A stretch of DNA of 64,000 nucleotides from Salinimicrobium sediminilitoris (GTDB lineage Bacteria; Bacteroidota; Bacteroidia; Flavobacteriales; Flavobacteriaceae): positions 62,001-126,000 of the forward strand of contig NZ_JAIVCC010000009.1 of NCBI RefSeq assembly GCF_020866905.1, read 5' to 3'. A program made the translations under genes and the position numbers. Position 1 is the first letter of the stretch; each line of letters starts with the position of its first letter. The notes beneath the pieces are model-generated. The model saw only the letters and a program-made list of their open reading frames with translations. It had not been told where the DNA came from and did no database searches. Positions 8,700 to 16,930 of this stretch are shown here, piece after piece.

Positions 8700-10214
8700 T
8701 TATAGACAATAAGAAGTTCCATCAGCATCTATACAACCTCTATTGGCATCTACTTGAAATTCCATAAAATCGTTCGGATTAGTTTGGGATTTACCTATTA
8801 GGTACGCTCTATTTTCACCTTCAATTTTAACTTCGCTGAGAATATACACGGGCACACCACCTATCCACACGTAACCATTCAAAATTCGCATTTCTTTAGA
8901 ACTATTGGGAACTTTAAATTTATTTTTTCTTAAATAAATTAGCACCTCCATTTCGTTTCTAAATCCAACAGAGTTGGTCTCTTCCTGATAATTAGCTTCC
9001 ACTGTCTCTTTTCGAGGCTGCTTCTCCTGAGTATCAAAATAGATATTTAAGGAGCATTTATCAGTTTTTTCTGTGATGGACATACCGATTACTTCTTCTT
9101 GGATGCTGCTGAAGTAAATACTTATTCTAATGCCGCTTTGCCTAACAGTTTCTCTAGCGCTCTCTGTTTGCAGATAGGTGTAATTTGTTATCTTAGTAAT
9201 TCCATTACCTTGATAAACAACCTTTGGTTCTATCATCATCGGAGCGATAGCATATTCTGCGGGTTGCCGAACATCTTTAGCCATCTGACTTTCCTCCCAT
9301 TCAAAATCGACAATTTGACCAGCAAGAATTCCGAATATTTCGACCATTTCAGTGTGAATCTTAATGGTGCTTTTAGGAAAATATACTTCTTCCTCACCTT
9401 CGCAATCATATATCATTTTTTGAATACTATGTTCTTTTCCATATTCAACGGGAATACTTTTAACCTCATATTCATCCCCAAAGTTCGAAGAAGAGAAAAC
9501 AATTTTGTCTGCAACGTAACCATCAGCATCCTGAGGTTCAGGTTCGGATGAAATCGTTTGATTTTCATTTTGCCCTTCCATTTCTAACCAGTTCTCAGTG
9601 ATAAACCCTTCCTTATCATCTACTCGAACCTTGAACCAAGGACTGTCATTGTAATTCCTTTCGAGAACATAAATTTTATCACCAGGATTAACGACTGAAA
9701 CGGGTGATGAATTGACATTGGGTGCAGAGCGCATAGTTCCTGATTCCTGGTGATTCAGTTTAGTGACATACAAATAGTCAGTCACTCTACTAGAATAGGC
9801 ATTGTTAACAGAAGTAGAGTAATCTTCTTTGGCATCGTCTGAATCATATGAAGAAATTTTACTTGAGGAGTATGAATCCAACTCCTTATATGAAGATGAA
9901 TTATTAAAACTTCCGACTCCGTTACAACAGGGACAGGTTTTGGAACCAACTGAAAAACAATCATAGCCGCTTTTATGACCACCGCAATTGCCATATTCGA
10001 AGTGGGAGAAACTACAAGTAGCTCCACTGTATGTTGCGACTTTTCCTGTTCCGTTGCATCGGCTACAGGTACGGTCAACAATCTCTTCAACTTCAACTTC
10101 TGTTTCTTGTGAGTCAAAGGCCGTGCTTATGAAAACAATCAAAAAAATAAAAATAACCGTACCTAAAATAAGTTTTGCATAAAACTTGAACATGTTAACT
10201 AAAACCTCTAACAT
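8700..10214 (-). CDS. Membrane-anchored zinc-finger and SH3 domain protein
   Basis: A 504-residue protein. Residues 8-32 form one N-terminal membrane segment (MFKFYAKLILGTVIFIFLIVFIS); the start could be Met1 or Met8. DnaJ-like zinc motifs follow: CSRCNGTGK near 49 and CPCCNGVG near 95, with further Cys between. A Ser/Tyr-rich linker leads to a bacterial SH3 domain at about 160-215 (VNPGDKIYVLERN...WFKVRVDDKEGFITENWLEM). The C-terminal ~280 residues are beta-rich and unrecognised. It probably has a short cytoplasmic tail with the rest in the periplasm. The DUF6150 gene just upstream on the same strand may be co-expressed. The function is unknown. Confidence 0.65.
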   Translation of the reverse strand: MLEVLVNMFKFYAKLILGTVIFIFLIVFISTAFDSQETEVEVEEIVDRTCSRCNGTGKVATYSGATCSFSHFEYGNCGGHKSGYDCFSVGSKTCPCCNGVGSFNNSSSYKELDSYSSSKISSYDSDDAKEDYSTSVNNAYSSRVTDYLYVTKLNHQESGTMRSAPNVNSSPVSVVNPGDKIYVLERNYNDSPWFKVRVDDKEGFITENWLEMEGQNENQTISSEPEPQDADGYVADKIVFSSSNFGDEYEVKSIPVEYGKEHSIQKMIYDCEGEEEVYFPKSTIKIHTEMVEIFGILAGQIVDFEWEESQMAKDVRQPAEYAIAPMMIEPKVVYQGNGITKITNYTYLQTESARETVRQSGIRISIYFSSIQEEVIGMSITEKTDKCSLNIYFDTQEKQPRKETVEANYQEETNSVGFRNEMEVLIYLRKNKFKVPNSSKEMRILNGYVWIGGVPVYILSEVKIEGENRAYLIGKSQTNPNDFMEFQVDANRGCIDADGTSYCL

Positions 10215-10320
10215 AAATATTTGTATTACAATTTCTTAATATGACTAGACAACTTACAATAACAAGAGAAGAACTAATATATTTTCCTAATTAACTTCAT
10301 CTCTATTTAAGAAATATTGG

Positions 10321-10665
10321 TTACTCCCTGTTGTTTAGCAGGCTTTTTTTCTCTTCACTAATCCACCCAGCCTGGCTTCTATGATTAACAAAGTAAATTT
10401 TTAAATCTGCTTCACTCAAATATTTTACAAAGAGAATCTTCTTATCAGCTTCACTTCTCATTTTAGTGAAATACCAGATGCCGCTGTTTCCTTTTACTTG
10501 GCTCACAACTTTTTCGTTGTAAACTTTTAAATCAGCCTGGGAAGGTTGCTCTACAACGATGACTTTAAAATCGGCATCGCTGGCATATTTGGCAATAAAC
10601 AGTTTCTGAGAGTAGGCATTACTTACCAGTACAGAACTGAACAGAAGAAAGTAGAGTCCCCTCAT
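10321..10665 (-). CDS. DUF6150 family repeat protein, secreted
   Basis: A 114-residue protein counted from the ATG at 10665, which gives a clean signal peptide (MRGLYFLLFSSVLVSNAYSQ); a longer frame from 10758 would bury it. The mature protein is a row of ~20-residue units of the form (S/Q)(E/Q)AD(L/F)K(I/V)(Y/I)(F/V)V: YASDADFKVIVV, QPSQADLKVY, RSEADKKILFV, LSEADLKIYFV and HRSQAGW. This is the DUF6150 pattern common in Bacteroidota. The function is unknown. It is predicted to be periplasmic or surface-exposed and lies upstream of the zinc-finger/SH3 gene on the same strand. Confidence 0.7.
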   Translation of the reverse strand: MRGLYFLLFSSVLVSNAYSQKLFIAKYASDADFKVIVVEQPSQADLKVYNEKVVSQVKGNSGIWYFTKMRSEADKKILFVKYLSEADLKIYFVNHRSQAGWISEEKKSLLNNRE

Positions 10666-11557
10666 TTTTTTAAATTTTGAAATTGTTGCAATCTGGTTGT
10701 TTTGACTCAAAGTCGATTTCTGACCCTCATTGTTCAACGAATCTAAAATCCATGACAACTTGTAGAGGATAAAAATGACTATGGATACTTTGTGTAGGGA
10801 TTAGAAATTTAAAACAAAAACTTTAGCAAATTCTTATGACTGGAATAAAATCGATGTATTGTTCTGTAAATCTGTTAAAAGGGTTTAAAAGGAATAATTT
10901 GTACTTCGTTGTAAAACACTTTTACCCAAAGTGAACTAATATGCTCCTTCGTTTCATCTCCTATAACCATCAAACAAGTTTTTACCCAGTGAAAACAGGT
11001 ACCATTTCGATTGGCTGTGGAGTTATGAAGCATTTCGACCACTATATAAGTTTTCCCCTCATAACCTTATAGAAGCATCTTAAAAAAGGTTTACCATTCT
11101 TTACTAATTGCTTGAGACCTATTCCTGCAGGTTTTAAATAGTTCTATCGTTGTGATTTAATAGCCCCCCAAGCTATCCCCGTTCCCTACAGCGGTTTTTT
11201 TTGACCTTCCCAACCTCCTACATTAAATGCTATGCTGCATTTTCTCACCCCATTCCCCACCGCATCAAATCATTCAATCTCCCGTTAACACTGAAATTGC
11301 GTCAGTTTAACTTACATAATTACCCTAAACAACCTCCCCAGCGTTACACTGTCACTTTTAGGCTCTTTAGATACAAAAAGGAACAAGAAAGCGGCTATAA
11401 AGTCCCAATGTAGGACGAAAGGAACAACAGTCCATCAAAGTTGTAAAGACTGTTGATAAGTGGTCTTGACTCTTAAGAAATAATTAAGCTATTAAACTGG
11501 TATAGAATATTGATTTATAGTTACTTGTATAAGAAAATAAAATAAAACCAGTTAGCC
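10666..11557. other. 892-base region without a convincing gene
   Basis: Neither strand holds a credible coding frame; a 70-codon plus-strand frame near 11201 is Pro/His-rich without any family look. A small hairpin AACAGTC...GACTGTT lies near 11430. The 11170-11350 part is unusually C-rich on the plus strand compared with its surroundings. It may be decayed island DNA. Confidence 0.4.
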
Positions 11558-12037
11558 ATGCCGATGTATAATGATAAAAATAGTAGCCTATTCTTTAATT
11601 GGAGACCCAACGATAACGGGGCTTTGACCAATATTCGCTACCGTTTGGAGGCAAGCAAGTGGGCGAATGCCGTAAATTCAGCTCAAACCAGGTTGCCAAG
11701 GGGAACCTTTATGGGTGAATTGAACAACGTGGGCATGTTCTTGTCGCTGCCGTTGGTTTTGATATTTTTGATACTCCTTATACCAATACAGATAATCAAG
11801 GGATTGTTTGGGTTCAACATCAAGGTATTTCCAGGAGACGAACCAACGGGTTGGATAGACAAAAATGCACCGATTGTACCTGATTCTCCAAGACTAAAGT
11901 ATCTTAAAGAGCAGGCCGCAAAGAATAGGAAACCTACCTGTGAATATGACTCCATGAGTCAGGAAGACAAGATGAAACTTGTTAACTTTGTGAAAGCAGA
12001 GACTGCCAAGTCTAAGGCAAGAGCTCAGTCAAAATAA
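11558..12037 (+). CDS. Hypothetical membrane protein
   Basis: A 159-residue protein with one strong hydrophobic segment around residues 57-80 (VGMFLSLPLVLIFLILLIPIQIIKGLFGF). It has a polar N-terminus (FFNWRPNDNGALTNIRYRLEASKWANAVN) and a charged C-terminal tail (MSQEDKMKLVNFVKAETAKSKARAQSK). I do not recognise the family. It starts a run of small plus-strand genes on the island, with about 100 bases to the next. A clear membrane segment and codon-like composition argue that it is real. Confidence 0.55.
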   Translation: MPMYNDKNSSLFFNWRPNDNGALTNIRYRLEASKWANAVNSAQTRLPRGTFMGELNNVGMFLSLPLVLIFLILLIPIQIIKGLFGFNIKVFPGDEPTGWIDKNAPIVPDSPRLKYLKEQAAKNRKPTCEYDSMSQEDKMKLVNFVKAETAKSKARAQSK

Positions 12038-12141
12038 TGAGCTTTTGCTCCATGTCAATACCGTCTGGTTTAGGCCTTCGATTAAAACATGACTTATTGA
12101 GAAAAAAAGGTATAGAGTGATATTTATATCTAAAGGTAAGG

Positions 12142-12366
12142 ATGGAAAAGAAATATTTTCTTTTTTCTAGGGCAGGAGCAGGTTTCATCTGGGATTTAGA
12201 TGACCTTAATGCAATTGCTGAAGCTGTAAATGAGGATGAGGCAGAGCTATTTGTGTATTACCCACAAACTACACCCATCCATTATGTACTTCAAGCATAC
12301 AGCAGGTGGAGTGACTATTCTTATCTAACTTCAGAACAGTATCAGGCTGTAGTAAGCAGGCTCTGA
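12142..12366 (+). CDS. Hypothetical small protein
   Basis: A 74-residue protein, acidic and aromatic-rich (GFIWDLDDLNAIAEAVNEDEAELFVYYPQ...YSRWSDYSYLTSEQYQAVVSRL), with no membrane segment and no recognised motif. It starts with ATG after GATGG and has clear spacing to both neighbours, which are also small unknown plus-strand genes. It could be an anti-restriction-like acidic mimic, but nothing specific shows that. Confidence 0.45.
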   Translation: MEKKYFLFSRAGAGFIWDLDDLNAIAEAVNEDEAELFVYYPQTTPIHYVLQAYSRWSDYSYLTSEQYQAVVSRL

Positions 12367-12488
12367 ATTCTTCCATTTGAGTCAAAGTCTTAAGAGCCGC
12401 TTACCACAGGTTCCTGTAACTCTCCTTGTTTCTTACTCTTCATTTTATTCTTTATCTTCATGTCTGATAACCTTAAAAATTAATATTC

Positions 12489-12818
12489 ATGGCGAAATTT
12501 GAAATAAGAAAGGACAAAGCAGGTGAATTCCGATTTAATCTTAAAGCCCGTAATGGTCAAATCATCCTGAGTAGTGAAGGCTACAAAGTGAAAGGAAGTT
12601 GTGAAAAAGGAATTGAATCCGTCAGAAAAAATTCACAGGTTGATGAAAGATTTGAGCGCAAAGAGACGGGTACTGGTTACCGATTTAACCTGAAAGCTAC
12701 TAACGGACAAGTGATTGGAACCAGCGAAGTCTATAATTCTTTGGCCGCAATGGAAAAGGGAATCCTATCGGTTAAGACAAATGCTCCCGATGCCACTGTG
12801 CAAGAAAGCGATAATTAA
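12489..12818 (+). CDS. YegP/DUF1508 family protein (two tandem domains)
   Basis: A 109-residue protein built of two copies of the DUF1508 unit: FEIRKDKAGEFRFNLKARNGQIILSSEGY at about 4-32 and FERKETGTGYRFNLKATNGQVIGTSEVY at about 56-83. Each is followed by the helix xxEKGIxSVxxN. The family occurs widely as one or two copies and folds as small beta-alpha units. The biochemical role is not established. The gene lies 43 bases before the RX4H gene at 12861. Confidence 0.85.
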   Translation: MAKFEIRKDKAGEFRFNLKARNGQIILSSEGYKVKGSCEKGIESVRKNSQVDERFERKETGTGYRFNLKATNGQVIGTSEVYNSLAAMEKGILSVKTNAPDATVQESDN

Positions 12819-12860
12819 AACTGTGTTTGTCTCGACCGATTAGACGGTAGAAATATAAGA

Positions 12861-13565
12861 ATGGAAATAGAAGACTTAGAAGAATGGCAGTTGCGTATGA
12901 GGGAGGTAATTGAGGTGATAAACAAATCAATGCCCAATCTAATGGAAGCAGCCAAAATTTTAGATGAAGAATCTCCTGATGCATTTTGGCTATTGTGCAC
13001 GTACGGATGGTATTTTGGATATGACTCTCTTCCCAAGACCCCGATAGAATTGGCAAGAGAACTGAATAAAGGTAATCAAAAGGAGGTAGATGATTTTTTA
13101 GTTCAATATTATGAGGATGAATTGGATGATATGGAGAGACGTCTCGTCCATAGATATCCAAATAGAATTGGAGTCTTGCGTGAAGGGTTTCAGAACCATA
13201 GAGAAAAAAGATATTTCTCTTCCATAACTTTACTCCTAACACAAGTAGATGGTATCTGTAAAGAGAGAACAGGAGACATTTTCTTTACCGCTAAAGAAAC
13301 TAAAGGGGTGAAAATACGTAAACCGAGAATTGCAGAAGCTTTTAATGAAGAAGAAGTCTTTTTCAGGCCATTCCTGGTCCCTTTAAAAGAAACTTCTACG
13401 ATAAATTCCCACTGGAGCAAACTACACAGTTTTCCCTTAAGATTCAACAGGCACGAAATACTACATGGGGAAGATATCAGCTATGGCTCTAAAATCAATT
13501 CCTTAAAAGTCATTTCTTTATTAAATTATTTAAGCGATATTTTGACTTTTGAGGCTAAACAATAA
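12861..13565 (+). CDS. Hypothetical protein with RX4H (HEPN-like) motif
   Basis: A 234-residue helical protein. The C-terminal part reads FNRHEILHGEDISYGSKINSLKVISLLNYLSDIL (about 195-227). RHEILH at 197-202 is Arg-X4-His, and the 'RHxILHG...YG(S/T)KxNxLKxxxLLxYL' context recurs in uncharacterised bacterial proteins with HEPN-like folds. That assignment is recalled, not searched. Upstream helices contain SSITLLLTQVDGICKE. A ribonuclease or nucleotide-binding role is possible, and the target is unknown. Confidence 0.55.
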   Translation: MEIEDLEEWQLRMREVIEVINKSMPNLMEAAKILDEESPDAFWLLCTYGWYFGYDSLPKTPIELARELNKGNQKEVDDFLVQYYEDELDDMERRLVHRYPNRIGVLREGFQNHREKRYFSSITLLLTQVDGICKERTGDIFFTAKETKGVKIRKPRIAEAFNEEEVFFRPFLVPLKETSTINSHWSKLHSFPLRFNRHEILHGEDISYGSKINSLKVISLLNYLSDILTFEAKQ

Positions 13566-13658
13566 TGTATCAAGAATAAAAAATCATTTAAAAATTTGAT
13601 TGTAGATTTGGAATGGCTGAGGTAACACCATCAGCTGAATTTTAATTTTAGATTACTG

Positions 13659-13961
13659 ATGATAAATCCAAATCAATACAGCCATAGGGTGAGCATCCTG
13701 TTCAATGAACATGTTCAAGGTCAGTTAGAACTTGAGGAATTCATTCAAAAGCTTCGGGAAATGGAGACCAAACACAAGCAAATCCTCAAAGACAATAGTT
13801 CAGAAAGTGGTTTTTGGTTCAAGTTTTCTGATGATGATACTCTCGCAACCAGCATTGACGATTTAGAAAGAGATTTAACTAACTCCAACAGGGAATTCAC
13901 TCTTGAACGGATGAAAGAGGTGATAAATACTGACCAGGAGTTGGTTGTCCACTACTCATAA
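13659..13961 (+). CDS. Hypothetical small protein
   Basis: A 100-residue soluble protein, strongly charged, with predicted helices (LELEEFIQKLREMETKHKQIL and IDDLERDLTNSNREFTLERMKEVINT). No motif is recognised. The frame opens with ATG about 90 bases after the RX4H gene and on the same strand, so it could be co-transcribed. A small partner or antitoxin role is only speculation. Confidence 0.45.
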   Translation: MINPNQYSHRVSILFNEHVQGQLELEEFIQKLREMETKHKQILKDNSSESGFWFKFSDDDTLATSIDDLERDLTNSNREFTLERMKEVINTDQELVVHYS

Positions 13962-14055
13962 CTCTTTAAAATACATCCATTTTTCCTTCAACATGTAAGG
14001 AACCGTCCTAAGAATCTACAAAGTCTCAACTTGAGAGTTCTTCGGGTCTCCTGTT

Positions 14056-14230
14056 TTATTTATGGTACTTATCCCAAGGTTTGTAGTGTTCCTGCCTTAC
14101 CTCAAAGTCCTGCATCATACGCATTACAAGCATAACCCCTGTATTCATATCCAACAGGTGTTGCCGTATATGATTCTCTATGGGTGTTGTTGTCGGTCTG
14201 GTTCTGCAATTTCAATGGCTTACTCATCAT
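14056..14230 (-). pseudogene. Tiny broken gene downstream of the integrase, possibly frameshifted
   Basis: On the minus strand a frame opens with ATGATG at 14230 (MMSKPLKLQNQTDN). The neighbouring frame then carries protein-like sequence (IENHIRQHLLDMN...MQDFEVRQEHYKPWDKYHK) to the TAA at 14056-14058. A one-base change in the ACAACAACACCC run near 14185 would join them into about 57 residues. The unshifted first frame ends at 14102 after 42 residues. The start is directly preceded by an operator-like palindrome and a TATCTTTG box, which argues that something is expressed here. The family is unknown. Confidence 0.35.
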
Positions 14231-14281
14231 TGGAAAATTTCCAACAAAGATATAGGCTAAATTGGAAATATTCCTAACAAA
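14230..14281 (-). promoter_or_regulatory. Two operator-like palindromes around a TAnnTTTG promoter box
   Basis: Plus-strand TTGGAAAATTTCCAACAAA (14230-14248) and TTGGAAATATTCCTAACAAA (14262-14281) are direct copies 32 bases apart, about three helical turns. Each is centred on a palindrome: TTGGAAA-A-TTTCCAA is perfect, and the second has one extra base. On the minus strand a TATCTTTG box sits between them, with TTTG 25 bases upstream. This looks like a repressor-controlled promoter for the small gene starting at 14230. Confidence 0.5.
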
Positions 14282-15772
14282 TTATAAAAGCCCTCCCAAC
14301 GTGGTTGTAAGGCTGCTGTCATTGAGTCCCAAGGCATCCCTATAGGCTTCTGTAGTGCTAAGGGATTTATGGGTGAGCAATTTAGAAACTTCTTCAGGGT
14401 TGGCCCCGCTTTGATATAACTGCACTGTGGCTGTATGCCTGGAGACGTGTGAAGAGATATGTGTTCTTATCTTGGCCTGTCGCCTTAGCACATCCAAGAA
14501 TCTGTCATAGGAGCTAACGCTTTGCAGTACCCTGTTTCTTTCATCATCACAGGTATTATCCAAGGTGAACCTCTTCCTGTTGCCATAGCTCCAAACGAAT
14601 TCTGTGGGCCTGTCAAAACTCACGTCTATTATTTTGGATGATACAAAATGCTCAAGCTTTTTATATTTTTGCTTAAATTGTTTTCTTACGTTTTCTTGGG
14701 AACTTAATTTCTTCAACATTTGCTCTTCCAACTCCTGCAGGGAATAACCCGATTTAATAAGGCTGAGCATTTCTGTTGCGCTCATTTCCTTGGGACTATC
14801 ATCTTGTATTTGCGATTTAAGATTTTCTATTTCTTGCCTTAAGGGATTCACTACCTCTTCCATGTCGGGAAAGTATCTTCTGAGTGCGGGCAAAAGTAGT
14901 AGTTGCACCTCCAGGGGCAAGGTGCGGGTAAATTTGTTTTGGGTTTTGGAGGTATAGTTGTCCCAAATGATTCCATTGTCCGTTTCCCTTATATCCTGCC
15001 ATTGCAGATACATAATATCCTTGACTCTATAGGCTCCGCTGAATTGAAACAGGAACATATGCTTTGCTTCCAACCATTTGGGTTTTTGTGCGGGCACCCG
15101 CACACTTTTGAACTTCTCCAAATCCAATTGAGTCAGGGATTTGTTTTTTCTTTGCGGTTTTTCCTTCTTGAGCTTTTCAAAAGGGTTGAGGTTTACCTTT
15201 ATTTGCACACGTTCATCCTCCTGAGCGGCATTGAAGATGGTTCTGAAGGTATTCATGTATTGGTTGGCAGAGCCTTTGGATACTTTTTGCAGGAGCCATG
15301 CATAATATTCCCTTACAAGCTGCTTGGTTATTTCTTTGAACTGCATTCCAACATTGTCCTGCTCTTCCAAATATGCTTTGAGCTTTTTTATTCCATATTG
15401 GTCATTGGCCTTGGTGGTAGCATTTCTTCTTTCACTTATGAATTGCTCAGCATATCTCAAAAATAACTTTCTTCCCCCCGTAATTGCCCTTTCCCTGTCC
15501 TCAATGACCTTTGTGATATCTTGACCCTTGTATTTGGCTTCCACCTCTGTGAGCTTTTTGTAAATAAGCTTGTTGAGTTTGGGGTACTGTGAATGCTTTG
15601 TGTTTACCCAATTCATTTTATCGGCAGTAGCGTTCCTATTCCAATACTTTTTATTAATTTTGACACCCTTGACAGAAGGGCGTTCAACGGGGTGCTTGCC
15701 ACCATCATGGACATTGATATAGATGCGAAGTTCTTCAGGACCTGCTGAGCGAGTTTTGACTGTGATTTCCAT
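14282..15772 (-). CDS. Tyrosine recombinase/integrase of mobile element
   Basis: A 496-residue site-specific integrase. The N-terminal Arm-type DNA-binding part has RIYINVHDGGKHPVERPSVKGVKINKKYWN. A SAM-like core-binding domain spans about 100-205. The catalytic domain has Arg in FSGAYRVKDIMYLQW, His-x-x-Arg in SSHVSRHTATVQLYQSG, and His then Tyr in LLTHKSLSTTEAYRDA, so the catalytic set looks complete. A charged insert at about 300-370 makes it longer than common phage integrases, as in Bacteroidota integrative elements. It sits at the island edge beside sucD and reads away from it, which fits an element integrated upstream of sucD. Confidence 0.93.
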   Translation of the reverse strand: MEITVKTRSAGPEELRIYINVHDGGKHPVERPSVKGVKINKKYWNRNATADKMNWVNTKHSQYPKLNKLIYKKLTEVEAKYKGQDITKVIEDRERAITGGRKLFLRYAEQFISERRNATTKANDQYGIKKLKAYLEEQDNVGMQFKEITKQLVREYYAWLLQKVSKGSANQYMNTFRTIFNAAQEDERVQIKVNLNPFEKLKKEKPQRKNKSLTQLDLEKFKSVRVPAQKPKWLEAKHMFLFQFSGAYRVKDIMYLQWQDIRETDNGIIWDNYTSKTQNKFTRTLPLEVQLLLLPALRRYFPDMEEVVNPLRQEIENLKSQIQDDSPKEMSATEMLSLIKSGYSLQELEEQMLKKLSSQENVRKQFKQKYKKLEHFVSSKIIDVSFDRPTEFVWSYGNRKRFTLDNTCDDERNRVLQSVSSYDRFLDVLRRQAKIRTHISSHVSRHTATVQLYQSGANPEEVSKLLTHKSLSTTEAYRDALGLNDSSLTTTLGGLL

Positions 15773-15799
15773 GGATGAAAGATTTAATCGTTATTTGAA

Positions 15800-15846
15800 A
15801 TTTTGTGCGGTATTATGGTAATAATATTATACCTACCGCACAAAAT
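15800..15846. repeat. 13-bp perfect inverted repeat between integrase and sucD
   Basis: ATTTTGTGCGGTA (15800-15812) and TACCGCACAAAAT (15834-15846) are exact reverse complements around a 21-base AT-rich spacer. They lie 28 bases upstream of the integrase start. Candidates are an integrase core or arm site (attachment site), an operator, or a terminator-like hairpin from the chromosome side. No second copy of the arm was noticed elsewhere in the window; the other attachment end would lie left of base 1. Confidence 0.6.
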
Positions 15847-15920
15847 CCAAACGTAAAGCCTTGTAAGTAAAGGGATAAAGATAAATAATATTTTGCAACT
15901 GAAAAATCAAATAATCAACT

Positions 15921-16793
15921 ATGAGCGTTTTAGTCAATAAAGATTCAAAAATAATTGTTCAAGGATTTACCGGAAGTGAAGGTACTTTTCACGCCGGTCA
16001 AATGATAGAATATGGAACGAATGTGGTAGGTGGTGTGACTCCGGGAAAAGGAGGGCAAAAACACCTGGAAAAGCCTGTTTTCAATACCGTATCCGATGCG
16101 GTTAAAGAAACAGGAGCCGATGTTTCAATTATTTTTGTACCACCGGCATTTGCAGCCGATGCTATTATGGAAGCTGCAGACGCAGGGATCAAAGTAATCA
16201 TTACAATTACTGAAGGTATCCCCGTTGCCGACATGATTAAAACTGCCGACTATATTAAAGATAAAGATTGTCGTCTTGTAGGACCCAACTGCCCGGGAGT
16301 GATAACTCCTGAAGAAGCAAAAGTTGGGATCATGCCAGGTTTTGTATTTAAAAAAGGAAAAGTAGGAATTGTCTCAAAATCCGGGACTCTTACTTACGAA
16401 GCAGCCGATCAGGTTGTGAAGCAGGGGCTTGGAATTACTACTGCAATTGGAATTGGTGGAGATCCAATTATTGGAACTACCACAAAAGAAGCAGTAGAGT
16501 TGTTGATGAACGATGATGAAACCGAATGTATTGTAATGATCGGTGAAATTGGTGGACAACTTGAAGCCGATGCTGCAAGATGGGTGAAGGAAAACGGAAA
16601 CAGGAAGCCGGTAATTGGATTTATCGCCGGGGAAACTGCACCAAAAGGACGTACTATGGGACACGCAGGTGCTATAGTTGGTGGAAGTGAAGATACAGCC
16701 CAGGCTAAAAAAGCCATTTTAAAGGAGAACGGAATCCACGTGGTTGATTCTCCTGCAGAGATTGGTAAAAAAGTAAAAGAAGTAATGGGATAG
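15921..16793 (+). CDS. sucD: Succinyl-CoA synthetase alpha subunit
   Basis: A 290-residue protein of standard length. SucD forms the CoA-binding and phosphohistidine subunit of the citric-acid-cycle enzyme that makes ATP or GTP from succinyl-CoA. Visible features are the Rossmann-type start (DSKIIVQGFTGSEGTFHA), GGVTPGKGG, RLVGPNCPGVI, and MGHAGA with the phosphorylated His at residue 248. The beta subunit gene is not in the window, as is common in flavobacteria. The gene is the first core gene right of the island, and an intrinsic terminator follows it. Confidence 0.97.
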   Translation: MSVLVNKDSKIIVQGFTGSEGTFHAGQMIEYGTNVVGGVTPGKGGQKHLEKPVFNTVSDAVKETGADVSIIFVPPAFAADAIMEAADAGIKVIITITEGIPVADMIKTADYIKDKDCRLVGPNCPGVITPEEAKVGIMPGFVFKKGKVGIVSKSGTLTYEAADQVVKQGLGITTAIGIGGDPIIGTTTKEAVELLMNDDETECIVMIGEIGGQLEADAARWVKENGNRKPVIGFIAGETAPKGRTMGHAGAIVGGSEDTAQAKKAILKENGIHVVDSPAEIGKKVKEVMG

Positions 16794-16816
16794 GAACTTC
16801 CTGTTTTAGATAATTT

Positions 16817-16860
16817 AAACCTCCGTAACCTGTCAAAAAAGGCAGATTTCGGAGGTTTTT
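16817..16860 (+). terminator. Intrinsic terminator after sucD
   Basis: The stem AAACCTCCG (16817-16825) / CGGAGGTTT (16850-16858) is followed by T's; the 24-base loop is long. Confidence 0.75.
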
Positions 16861-16882
16861 CAGTCTTAACCGCTTCTTTTGT

Positions 16883-16890
16883 TATATTTG
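16883..16890 (+). promoter_or_regulatory. Candidate -7 box for fabG
   Basis: TATATTTG fits the Bacteroidota TAnnTTTG element. It lies 40 bases before the chosen fabG start and downstream of the sucD terminator. No clear TTTG -33 element is seen. Confidence 0.35.
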
Positions 16891-16930
16891 AATGATTAAT
16901 AACCCACACCAGGAAAACAGAAATTTTAAT

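Noticed and set aside
11201-11413. 70-codon plus-strand frame in the 10.7-11.6 kb gap
   Set aside because: Composition follows local C-rich DNA; no motif, no start context and no neighbour support.
14062-14277. 71-codon plus-strand frame downstream of the integrase
   Set aside because: Cys- and His-rich without domain features, and it overlaps the operator-like palindromes and the minus-strand small gene remnant.
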